Of a stretch of 64,000 bases of DNA, positions 34,652 through 46,061 are shown in pieces. The stretch is from positions 38,316-102,315 of the forward strand of contig NCSJ02000147.1 of the NCBI GenBank assembly GCA_002812745.2. The letters run 5' to 3'. A program made the position numbers and the translations under genes. The notes under the pieces were generated by a model. The model had not been told where the DNA came from. It searched no databases and saw only the letters and a program-made list of their open reading frames with translations. The number at the start of each line of letters is the position of its first letter. Within the stretch, counting starts at the first letter, position 1. The stretch comes from Scytalidium lignicola. Taxonomy: Eukaryota > Ascomycota > Leotiomycetes.

Positions 34652-36252
34652 ACAGCACTGTTCCTGGTGATGCTTGATGTGGCATGGAGTTGCTTTTCCT
34701 CTCCTTTTTATTCACTTTATTGTCTGTTTTGGGCAAGGCTAGAACAAAATTTCCGAGAAATGATATATCTGTTAGGTTGGAGCTTTCTTACTGGTCGGTC
34801 TTACTGGTTGGATTTATATTATATTATCTGAAAATGAGATATTATTAAAGAAGGTAAATCTGGAGCTATCATAGCCCGGGATACAAATGAATGGATCAGT
34901 AAATGAGAGTGGCGACTTATAATTCTTCCTAAAGATCAGAAGAAGCCAAGGTAGAGCCCAATGATTTTAGAGATCGACCTTTTTGAAGACTTTCGTTACA
35001 AATAAAGAGGAAAGCAAATAATCTTCATCATAACCCCAGGCTTAAAGGACATCCTTGTCCCTATACCTGCTTCATATTACCCACGTCATTAATATGGTGG
35101 TTTGTTTGCCATACACACTCCATAGTTTCCATTCTATATTGATCAGTTATTTATTCTATTTCAGGATCATTGGTAGTAGGGATATGGAGCTAGATTAACT
35201 CTACGTTTTATTTTGTTCGGCGAATGGGGTATGGTTTTCAAATCACTATCCCGAGCCCATCTCTCCCAATTTATGGCTGACAAAAGTATGTTGAATAATA
35301 CCCCCTTCTCAATATAATAAACAATAATAATAATTATGGCTACAATTAACACTGAAGAAGTTGGTTTATCTAATAGTACAATGTTATAATTATAATAATT
35401 AAAACTATAACGATCTAAAGGCTGTCAACTACTAGCGAATTTTTGGACGTTTATACTCTATAATTGCAGAAATGCTTAGTTATCTCGTTATGATATACTC
35501 CCTAATACTTACATATCCATCATCTGCATCACAGCATCTTTCATACTAATGGATTAAAGTTCAAATGTTTATATGATGTATATGATATTTAAACGAAATA
35601 TGGAATAGCTTATTTTATCACCAAACTCGTTATTTGGCTTGCAAATCACATACAACTTCTGATTGGTTCAAACCCTCCACTTTTTTAGATTTCATTTTAA
35701 TGATTGAGCATTATTAGTAGCAGGCTGCTGGAAATGCTGTCTGATTGATTTATTCTAAGTGTGTAAGTTAGGTGATAAGTGATTACATAGACCGCTACGG
35801 GCTTTCTAGTGAGCGAAATGACTGAAACGCCCTATAATTACAGGGCATTAACAGCCTGAAGGTCGCCGTAATTGCAAGGCACTTCCTAAATCATTAGCGC
35901 CGGCTCTACTCCTTGGCACAAGTTTTGTGACATTTTGCTACGTCCTCAGGTACATATGTGCAGAGCAGAACACAAATACGGGATCTCCTTTCACATAAAT
36001 TTGTGCCACCTCAAGTCTGGAAAGCCTGGCCATTGAGGCCCCTGTAATTATTATGGTGACTATAATTACTGTTATCCGTACACATTTAAGGTGTTGATAC
36101 GTAAGGGCGTGTTTGGTGCCTCAAAACTATGGCACCAACGAAGAAGACTTTACGCGGTGCACACAAAAGCGCGTCTCCCAACACCGTATTTCCACCGCGT
36201 CATTCCAGTACTTGATTTCTCTACCACGAGCGTTTACTTCTCCACAAGCAAA
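34652..36252. other. AT-rich spacer, about 1.6 kb
   Basis: No gene recognised. The first half is very A/T-rich (around 35280-35620). The second half contains an inverted-repeat pair, listed separately. Confidence 0.45.
35834..36051. repeat. 218-bp segment bounded by 12-bp inverted repeats (MITE-like candidate)
   Basis: ATAATTACAGGG at 35834-35845 recurs as its exact reverse complement at 36040-36051. Two further TAATTNC-type motifs occur near 35869 and 36061. The size and layout resemble a miniature inverted-repeat element, but no target-site duplication is obvious and the repeats are short. Confidence 0.35.
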
Positions 36253-37611
36253 ATGTCCGATTTCGAGGATGACGTAGATATGGATGCGCCGGTTAACCAT
36301 AACTCGGTTATGTTCAATTCGGACAATACAACGAAAGGCAAGAGAAGCGCTGCCAACCTACCAGTGGAAGCAGAAGATAGCTTGCCATGGTATGATTCCT
36401 TCTTCCTCTGATTCGGTCAATGTTTACCAACATGTTGTGATAGGGTTGAGAAGTACCGACCAGATACACTAGATGATGTCTCCGGCCATCATGACATTCT
36501 TGCAACAATTAACAAATTTGTTGATACAAATGTAAGTGGAACACATCCTCACTATGGCATGAACAGACAGCATTCTAATACGGTTAAGTAGAGACTTCCT
36601 CACCTACTACTATATGGCCCTCCGGGGACAGGCAAAACATCTACCATATTGGCACTCGCACGACGAATATATGGGGCAAAGAATATCAGGCAAATGGTTT
36701 TAGAACTTAACGCTTCAGATGATCGAGGTATAGATGTTGTGAGGGAGCAAATCAAGACGTTTGCCAGCACAAAACAGATATTCAGCATGGGCCCAAACAC
36801 AGCTCAATCCTCCATCGCATCTTATAAACTCATCATTCTAGACGAGGCGGATGCAATGACATCGACGGCACAGATGGCACTACGGCGAATTATGGAGAAG
36901 TATACGGCTAATACGAGGTTCTGTATCATCGCCAATTACACGCATAAGCTGAGTCCGGCTCTGCTGAGCCGTTGCACGCGATTCCGGTTCAGTCCTCTGA
37001 AAGAGGAAGATATCCGGGTCCTGGTCGATAAGGTGATTGCCGAAGAGAAGGTCAACATTAGCCCCGAGGCCACAGCTGCCTTGGTGAGATTGAGCAAGGG
37101 TGACATGAGGCGCGCATTGAATGTGCTACAGGCATGCCACGCGAGCAGTGAGTTTCTTGAGGAACTTCAGGAAACAGCTTTGTCCTAGGCTAACATCAGG
37201 CCCATTCCAATAGGCACACCAATTCACCTCAAGGGACAGCCCAAAATCGCAGAGAAAGACATAGTGCGGGATCTCATAACCGAAACCACCATATATGAAT
37301 GCATAGCGTCACCGCATCCAGGCGATATCAAAACCATCCTCGACACTCTCCTGAAAACCACTGACGTCACGTCGTGTCTCCAGATGATCAACTCCTTGAA
37401 GGCATCCCAGGGCTTGGCCCTTGCAGATATCATCACAGCCGTTAGTGAGGAACTAGTGAAGCTAGATGTTCCCGCACCTGTAGCTATAACATGGCTAGAT
37501 GGTCTTGCTGAAGTGGAGTATCGACTAAGCAGCGGGGGTAGTGAAGCTGTGCAGACCGGGGCCGTGGTAGGGGTAGTGCGAAACGGTGCGGATCTCACAG
37601 GCAGTGCGTGA
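36253..37611 (+). CDS. RFC3: Replication factor C subunit 3
   Basis: A small AAA+ subunit of the clamp loader that places PCNA on primed DNA. Four exons (36253-36389, 36444-36531, 36592-37147, 37214-37611) join in phase to 392 residues. In order: an acidic leader, LPWVEKYRPDTLDDVSGH, Walker A LLLYGPPGTGKTST, ELNASDDRGIDVVREQIK, Walker B LIILDEADAMT, the arginine-finger motif LLSRCTRFRF, and the C-terminal collar domain (LADIITAVSEELVKL). The ATG at 36253 is chosen because the family starts there; the upstream in-frame extension has no ATG. The C-terminal tail after YRLSSGGSEAVQTGA matches the family. No lesion. Confidence 0.96.
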
Positions 37612-39535
37612 GAGTACCGCAGTACAGTAGTTTATCTTACTTAGATCAGGGCATTGAATCTTGTGGTGTTCGGAGTTGGGGGAATCTTGTGTAGGCTCCA
37701 GTTCTACGGCTGATTTGAAACGACAAAAAGAAAAGCAAGCATTTGGGTTAGAAGGATGTTGTAATGTTTTTTTCCCCAAAGGAGCATTCAGGGGTAAGTT
37801 TTCTTGTTTTAACAATTCTTACTTGAGCATGGCTTTCCACCATTTGTCAGCTATAGGAATTCATTCTATAAGTCCATGAATGCAAATCTGAGAAGGCATC
37901 TGCTGCTATTATTATCATGCATATCACCCATGTGTTTTGCTCTCGGACGCCTGTGACGGAAATAGCCGTTCAGCACCTTCAAAAACACGGAATAAGTTTA
38001 CTTCCAGAATAATGCTGATGAGACAATACTCCGTCCGTACCCAGTAATTACTTTGCACCCGAGGCAATACACAGTACGGAGGTAATATGCCAAGAAACCT
38101 TAATGCTACAGTAAACAAAATAGCGCACGATAACAACTTGAGCTGAAGACGCGCGTCGCCCACAGGTTATATTTTTCTCTTATACAGTAGTAGAATCTAA
38201 TTTGCGCTTCTTATATGGTCCCGGACAATCGCTTGGTCGTCCAGCACAGTAAGTACTGGTAGTGACAGAGAACTTACTGTACTCACCGCAACTTTTGTTT
38301 GCGAGTTTGCGTCCAGAAAAGTGTGTGTGATTGAGACAGCGCTGACAGCCACCATCACCACTACCACCAACAGCTTACCGCCTCGAGGCTCGTTCCGCAT
38401 AAAGTGGACGGGTAGAGAAAGAAAATAGTTGAAACGGCATGCCAGAACGACTTGATTACTAGCTAAATATCTTTGTTCTGCATGAACCCTAGTAAAGAAA
38501 AAATGGGTTATGCAGTAGAAGAAAACTGTGATGCTGGTAACTCGAATAAATATACTGCACGGTTTGGGCGTTCCCTTAAGATACTGCAATACAATAATAA
38601 TGCAGTATCAACACAGAAGCCTGCCCGTTTCCTCTTTCTAGAATCCGCTGATTAGCTCGTGCCAGCCATCTGGACCCCCGGATTCTCGGATTGGTGTAGG
38701 TATACGGACGTATGTCCGTACCAAACCCGGCATTGAGTTCGCAAATGTGTTCACGTACTGTAAAGTACCAGAGCAACGACCACCAGTTTATGCGCTCCTG
38801 CGGCAACTCAAGTCCACCTGTGGATGGAAATGTAACTGCACGTCCAGAAGCACCCACGGCACCTAATACCTGTCGCGCCATATGCCGACAGAATCTGGGC
38901 AATTAAGCTTGCAGATACGACTCCGGGCAGTCGATTGGTTCGTACATGTACCTCTAGTGCTCTCTAAGACGTGCTCTCTAAGACGTGCTCTCTAAGACCA
39001 CATCGAGGGTTTTCCTGCGGACCCGATCAAAGGAAAGCATCCACCGCCAATTTGGGTTGCCACCGCCCCAGACATCTCGAATTCAATTACCGTAATAGGC
39101 TTTCAGCCCTTTATCTACCCACTATTTAACGCTGTCGAAACCGTGCTCACCAAGATGATATCTCCACGAACCTACATTATCTCTCCTCTCCAACAGCCCT
39201 CCTTCTTTCCCCCAAAACCGGGCTTGCTCCTCTGAGACACGCGGCTGGGGCTTACGTGAGGCAGGGAGACTATGGTAGCTTCGATAAGTTTGATAGCCTC
39301 GATGGACTAACCTGGCCCTTGCTGTGATCGTCTTAGCTTCTACTTCTCCCTGGGATGATCCTCACAAAGGCCCGAGAAACTGCGTCTCCGGAAAAGTGAT
39401 AGATATCGAGGCACACGTGCTAATCGAGTAGGACGTTTATAATGGATGTGTCGAGAGAAGCCGCCAAACCTTTCGTGTAGATAATTCCTTTGAAAAATTG
39501 AAAAGCTGAAAAAAAAAGAGAAAAGGAGGAGAGTG
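37612..39535. other. Intergenic region, about 1.9 kb
   Basis: No supported gene. Minus-strand open frames at 38197-38589 and 38576-38902 begin with TTG and show no domain. A triplicated 14-mer is listed separately. A purine-rich A/G tract (39508-39531) sits directly before the permease start. Confidence 0.4.
38957..38998. repeat. Perfect tandem triplication of a 14-mer
   Basis: GTGCTCTCTAAGAC occurs three times without a gap or mismatch. Confidence 0.95.
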
Positions 39536-42141
39536 ATGAAAGAAATGTCGTCGTCGCCAACAACCTCACCGCCTCCTCGATCGGGTGATGAAAAAGAGGA
39601 TGATCATAATAACTATAACAATGAGCGCAAAATGCCCCATCCAGATCCGATTATGGATGTCTCGAGTGCAATGGATCTCAAATCTAGCAATGAACCTGTC
39701 GTCTCATCTCTGATAGTCAGCTCTTCAAATTCCTCAAATACCGAAGTCGGGGGCGAGGCAGAGCACCAGAAAAACCCCTTCTCGGACCGCAAAGTGGCTG
39801 ATTACTACGCCTCTGTGTACGAGAAATCTCAATATGAATGTCGCCATGAATTTGATCCCAGCCTTGAATGGACGGAGAAGGAGGAGAAACGAGTAGTGCG
39901 AAAAATTGATTTGCGTGTTTGCACTTGGGCTGTATGTTTTTTTCCTTCTTCGTTTCAAGTCTCGGAGCATTTCAAGAGCATGTCTTGCTGATCGCTTGGT
40001 GTTTTCCTTCCCTGCGTAAAGTGCATCATGTTTTTTGCGATGCAGATGGATAGGTCAAATATATACCAAGCCGTGTCGGATAACATGCTAGATGACTTGA
40101 AGTTGACAACTGATGGTAAGGCTGAATATTTCTAAATCTTTTGTTTTTCACTTGAATATTGCGATTGCCTTTCTGTGATGCCTGCTCAGTCATTCGGCTG
40201 ATATATATATGTGCATGATTTTGGTAATTAAGCATATTCTTTTGCTGACTTTACTCTAGATTATAACCATGGTATATCTTCCCTTGGGGAAATTATCCCG
40301 TTGAAAAATCCTTGTATTGCCCACTTGATTGACTTCGCCCTCCAGGAATCACAATCTTCCAGATCTGCTTTCTCCTTTCGGAAATTCCGTCGCAGCTCAT
40401 CTCCAAGAAGGTTGGCCCGGACCGATGGATTCCGATCCAGATGATTCTGTGGTCTGGCGTATCCATGGGCCAATCTGCATTATCTGGAAGAGCCAGCTTT
40501 TACGTTGGAAGAGCCCTGATTGGTATTCTAGAGGTAAGATAATGTGGTATACATGGGGGATCTTTAAGGGAGTATGTCCTAATTCTTCTATGTAGGGTGG
40601 ATTCATCCCAGATCTTGTCTTGTGGTTGTCTTATTTCTACACCAGCAGGGAGCTTCCTATGCGATTGAGGTAAGTCCGATCAATTTCTAAATCAAATTCT
40701 GACAAATCTACCAAGAGAACGATGCTGATTAAGAAAAATAGTGTTTTCTGGATGTCTACAAGCCTGACTGGAATCATAACGTCTCTCCTTGCATTTGCCA
40801 TCTTTCACTTGGATGGTCTTCGCGGCTGGGAAGGGTGGAGGTAAGCTACTGATTACCCGCATGTCTTCAAATCAAATATCTAAAATATCTACATTCTAGG
40901 TGGTTGTTCTTCCTCGAAGGTTTAGCCACTTTACTGATAGGATTTGCGTCATGTTTCCTCATGCCAGCGTCTGCGGTGCAAACAAAGGCTTGGTTCCGAC
41001 CCAATGGTTGGTTCACAGATCGCGAGGTTGGAATTGTTGTCAATCGTATTCTACGAGATGATCCATCTAAAGGTAATTCTCATANTTTTTTTATGAGCTA
41101 TGGGTGGNTTTTGTATGCAGATCTGACACAAAAGCAGGGGATATGAACAATCGACAATCTATTACACCAGGACGAATATGGGATTCTTTATGTGATTATG
41201 ATTTATGGCCGGTATAGTCCCGTCTCATCTGTCCGTTTTATTATACATTATGGTTCCATCTGACAGAGTCTATAAGCTATACGCCCTTGCTTTAATCGCT
41301 TACCTTCCACCATCACCGCCCAACCTCTACTTAACTCTAACGCTTCGCGAACTAGGCTTCAGCGCAGTATGTATATTCCCACCATCACTTATAATTATAT
41401 CCGTGTATATCATCTTTCTTCTCTAACACGGCTCAGTTCAATACAAACCTCCTCACGATACCCAGCTCTGTAATCGGGATTTTCACCATGCTTGGCATAG
41501 CATGGGTCAGCGAATATGTTGATGAGCGTACCTTCACTTCCATGCTTCAGGCGGTCTGGACGCTACCGTGCATCATAGCACTCCGATTCTGGAAGGGAGC
41601 CATTGCTGAACCTTGGCCTACCTATGCCTTGATGACTATTATGCTTTCTTATCCATATGTCCAGGGCATCCTTGTGTGAGTTTTGCTCCTCCCGCTTGAT
41701 TAATACCACTACGATGTAGAAGATTTGGACTAATTCAATGCTGACAGAGGATGGACATCTCGAAACTCGGGATCAGTACGCACACGGTCTATGTCGGCGG
41801 CTCTATTTAACAGTATGTATTTTTATCATGTTGGAGGTTTCATTTTATTATCCACTAACTCTGTTCTTCCTTTTGTAGTGTGTATCCAACTCGGTAACAT
41901 AATATCCTCCAACATATATGTTTCCTCTGATGCACCTCTCTACCACCGGGGAAATACAAATCTCATCATAATTAACATCCTCGTCATACTGGTCTTCTTG
42001 TTTACGAAGTGGTACTATATGATGCGTAATCGACGTCGACAACAGAAGTGGGACTCGATGACAAGAGAGGAACGAGATATTTACAGAGCTACGACTAATG
42101 ACAAGGGGAATAAGAGGCTAGACTTCCGATTCGCTCACTGA
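39536..42141 (+). CDS. Major facilitator of the allantoate permease (Dal5-like) family
   Basis: A plasma-membrane H+ symporter of the anion:cation family, whose members carry allantoate, nicotinate, pantothenate or related vitamins and nitrogen compounds. About ten short introns interrupt it. Blocks in order: a long Ser-rich cytosolic leader, RKIDLRVCTWA, MDRSNIYQAVSDNM (the DRxN-type motif), LLSEIPSQLISKKVGPDRW, ILWSGVSMGQSALSGRASFY, GILEGGFIPDLVLWLSYFYT, GWRWLFFLEGLATLLIGF, WFTDREVGIVVNRILRDDP, GIAWVSEYVDERTF, ALFNMCIQLGNIISSNIY. The family tail ends GNKRLDFRFAH. N bases at 41085 and 41108 fall in an intron, so the coding sequence is unaffected. The leader is longer than usual. The substrate is not predictable. 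Confidence 0.92.
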
Positions 42142-43567
42142 TATGAAAACACTTAGATTACAAAATTTCCTTTTACATAAATACAATATGGTACAAATAT
42201 CCAATTTCCCACCTTCTATTATGATGACCTCTCTATTTTCTATTTATCGTCTGTGTGCGAAATAAAATCCACCACCCAGCAAACCATAAATTCCAAAGTG
42301 GACAAATATAAATACTTCATTTCGGGAACCCCCAGCATTAACCTAAAGCCTCGCACGTTCTCGTTGGATCCGCATTAAACTCCTCAAACTCCCTCTGCGT
42401 CTTAGCCCTCATTCCAATTATCCTAGCGATCACCCCATTTTCGGGTGATGAATGGTAACGAAACAACCCTGAGAATTCCTCCTCTTGCACGAATATTGTC
42501 CCACCGTGGTGTTTTATCAACGACTAGAAGCGGAACGTGTGCTCAGCGAACAGGATTAAAGAAGTTACTTTTCCATTAGAAAGATTTTGGGGAACATTTA
42601 TGTTTAATATCATCCATTAGAGGAGACGAAGAAGAAAAAACAGTGAAGAGAGCATTTTTCACGATAGTTTATGAGAAAGTTTAAAATTGAGATTGGGGGA
42701 CTACGAGGTTCATTTTTCGTCCCTCCCAATGATATTATTCAAATCTATCGCCCTCCCCCTCCCTTCTCTAGTGGTTGCTTGGGTTTTTAGGCTTGATTTG
42801 TTGTATGTCTGTTTAGTGAGTATTCTGGGGTCTGTGCAAAGTTGAGGAAATATTTGCACATTTAGTATAGGATGAAGATATATTCCTCCCTCATATTTGT
42901 TTGAAGTGAGTTTCGCTTTGATTATCGAACAAGTCTCTTATATTAAAGCAAACGGAAAACAAATACGCCTTATTGCAATTATATGTCTTAATTTATTCTG
43001 TTCGTGTGTAACTTGATCTATCATGAAGTAAATATCCTTAACCTACTATATATAACTTTTCATGAGTGATGATTACGGTACTGAAGTTCTTCCATCTTCA
43101 AGCTACCAAGCCACACGACACCTCTAAGACGGTTGAGGCTGGAGGTGGCGTCCCGCACTTCCCATCGCCACCATCTTGGTTGGAATACATTCTCACACTT
43201 CTTAAATCAAGCAAGCTCCTATGTTAATGGAGAGCCGGAAATTAGAGATACGAACCCTTTGAAATTATGGCTGCTATGAGCTCTTACTTTCCAGCATAAT
43301 AGCTAAAAAACATGTCTCGAATCAAACATTCACATAAATGAATAGAAGAGGAAAGTATAAGTTGGCACTTGGCGAACTCCATTTGATAACTAAATATCGC
43401 AACGTCCATATGTATGGCTACACGAGAGATAACCAAAGATCTAATCAGGACCAAGAAAAGAAAACAACTAAACTACAAACACCAACATCATTCGGATTCT
43501 GCGTATCACATGACTTTATTACCCAAGGCCCTGCCATCAGTTTCCCACATCAGAAGCGCCAANTTTT
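42142..43567. other. Intergenic, about 1.4 kb
   Basis: No convincing gene. A minus-strand open stretch at 42338-42520 (ends FNADPTRTCEALG) has a protein-like composition but no ATG or clear splice partner; it may be a lone exon relic. An N at 43563 precedes a T run. Confidence 0.4.
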
Positions 43568-44345
43568 TTAGTGCTTCTTGCTTTTCACAGCCGATGCGGT
43601 AGAGTTATAACCACCAACGCTGCTGACGTTGCTACTGCTGCTGCTACTGCCGCTGCTGGCGTTGTCGCACAGGTTAAGGTTGAGGGTATTGAGTGAGCCC
43701 CCACTCTGGATGAGCTGCACGGCCTCAATCAGGATGTTGGAGTTACTATTGAATACTTGGATCATGATTTCGGCAATCTCGGTCTGGGTAGCGCTACGAA
43801 GAACGTTCTCGAAGATGTTGATCTCGTTTTGTTGAATGATTTCTTCGAGGATCTGTTCGTTTTCCCTGAAGAGATCGTTAAGACTGTTACTCGATGACTC
43901 AATCACGGTGACGATTTCCTCGACATTGATGCCATTGCTAGAGATAGCTTCAAAGACCTCCACCCAGTTATCATTGCTGAAAATGTTTCCGAACTGCCTC
44001 GAGAGGCTGCCGTCGTTGAAGTTGAAGCTATTGAGCTGGTTGCGTGTGAAGCCGAGATTTAGAAGGACATTTATAATGTCGCTTTCAGAGAAGCTGTTGA
44101 TCTCGAGAATGGTTGCAATGGCCTCGATCTCTTGAACAGAGCCGGAGAGGCTAAGCCCTCTTGTTTGAATCTCACTAAAGAAGGCCCATTGTGAGTAGGG
44201 TATTCAGGCTGTGTTAGTTCAATGGATCAACTTACGTTCCTGCACGTGCTGCCAGAGCACCTGAGCCAGATCCAGCCGTAGGCGCAGCCTGAACAGCAAG
44301 AGCGGCAACCAAAGAGGTCATAATGGAAGCGGTTGAGAAACGCAT
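43568..44345 (-). CDS. Small secreted protein, Ser/Asn/Ile-rich, unknown function
   Basis: Exons 44236-44345 and 43568-44174 (61-bp intron) join in phase to 238 residues. The N terminus MRFSTASIMTSLVAALAVQA is a clear signal peptide. The mature part is acidic, rich in Ser, Asn, Glu and Ile, and looks largely helical, with recurring units of the type LNSFNFNDGSLS, ISSNGINVEEIV, LNDLFRENEQIL and FNSNSNILIEAV. There is one cysteine (NLCDN), followed by a poly-Ser stretch and a basic end (KSKKH). I recognise no domain. Being secreted, small and family-less it could be an effector candidate or a cell-surface protein. The poly-Ser tail hints at wall attachment, but no GPI-like hydrophobic C terminus is present. 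Confidence 0.85.
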
Positions 44346-46061
44346 GATGACTGAGTTGGTATAATAATTGACCTTTTCGTGAAGAGGATTATGAAATATT
44401 AAAATAATATAGTAGCGTAATAAAAGATTGTGAGATAAACAGACCAGCTGGAAAGTTCAAGAAGAGAACGTTTTAAAAAAATATGAATGAAGAGAACGGA
44501 ACGCTTGCGTTTGCTTATCGATGAGTGAGAGGCTGTTACAAGAAAGTCGTCTGATGAGATGTGGGCATCCTGTCTTATATCTTCACCCACCTCCATCATT
44601 TGCCCCTTCATACAAGACTCTCCAGCATCTGATCCGTTCGGGATGTCGTGATACCGGATTGAAGCTGGGTAATGGTGATCGCTTGAACACCGCCGTGGGA
44701 ACCATCCGGAAGATGCCAGTCAACTCAAACCCCTCAGTTTCATCACATCTTCTTCTATCTAATGGTAGTTATCAGATGTGCGGCTCCATCCATGGGCAGA
44801 CATGTTCATTCGTCCAGTAGTCTTACATCCAAGACGGCACCTTGAACAGCCGGACGAGGTGAAGTTTCTGCAAAGAACGAACCGCCTGGAGATCAGATCT
44901 CAGACTTTTCCCTCAGCGTCAATGCACAACCCAACACTCGTCCAAGCTCACGCTCGCTGTTCATGGATTGGGGCTGGGCTGGGGCTAGCAGCATCCGAAA
45001 AAGCGGTCCAAGCATAAGAAGAGAATCGTGAAAAAGCCCACCTTTCCTATTCAAGAGCGATGACAAGAGACGTCAAAAAGTAAATACCCATTGCCTCATT
45101 GCACATTTACTTCCCCTGCGCATTGCGGGGTGGATGTGCTGGAAACGGCTCGTGTCCCATCTGCCTCGCTTTGGGGAGAGGATCAGACATCATCGACTTC
45201 AGGTTGAGGGCCTGTTCGCGAAAAACCCGGCCGCAGCACAGGTCCTGTAGCCAACAAGCGCATTCGCTCCTCATTAGCCTCGAGAGCATGAAGAATGCTT
45301 ACCGGAACGTCTAGTTGAAAATCATGCTGTACGGTGAATTCGCTATTGGCTGGACTTGGGTTAAGCTTGTCTGTTGATGGAGGAAGGAAACCAGCCTATT
45401 CGTTGACTTCCCCCTCTCATGGTTCATCTCTTGGCAGTATGGGGTTTTTGCTGGGGCAACGATGGGCTGCTCGGAACGGTCTCAGGCCGAATTTTGAGTT
45501 TGTATCATTTTGCTTTTGCAGAAGATCGGGATGGGTTGTGTCAATGCATTCAATTATTGCTGAGTTGGTAGTGTATTTTGTCAAACAGCTTCTATTCTTT
45601 TTGCAATGAACCCCTTCACGTGACATATACACGTACACATACACATCACTTACCCAATAATTATTCAAGGAGTTTTATAAAATCCACTATAGCCAACTTA
45701 AAGCAAAACTTAAGTATTAAGGTTATCTATCCAAACTCAATCAAATACAGTAGACCTCAGACGGAACACAATGGCACGGTTTGTCACACCGCATCCCGGA
45801 CATCCCGTTCCTAACAATCCCGTGCCTAACAATAATGATCTAATATTCAAACATGACCTATTTATGTATGTTACAGGTGGTAACCAAAATGTGCCTAAAC
45901 ATAATCCGACCCCTGAAACTCCAAACTCCTCGGCCACACTTCCAGGCAAGTCTTGGCATTTACCAATCCATCCCAAATCCAGCCAAAGCCATCCATACGA
46001 ACCAATTCGTCCATTCCACCATGTACCGCCGCCGATTAGCTATGTAGAGATCATTATGTCT
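44346..46061. other. Intergenic, about 1.7 kb
   Basis: Upstream region of the secreted-protein gene and 3' flank of SNT1. Several open frames up to about 103 codons exist (for example 45771-46082), but none has a domain or believable splice context. No RNA gene recognised. Confidence 0.4.

Noticed and set aside
35664..35675. GGTTCAAACCC resembling a tRNA B box
   Set aside because: Flanking bases form neither a T-arm nor an acceptor stem, and no A box lies at a suitable distance.
38197..38902. Two overlapping minus-strand frames of 108-130 codons
   Set aside because: Both start with TTG, have no domain, and resemble chance frames in a spacer.
42338..42520. Minus-strand stretch ending FNADPTRTCEALG that reads like a terminal exon
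   Set aside because: No ATG and no upstream exon joins in phase; kept only as a remark in the gap entry.
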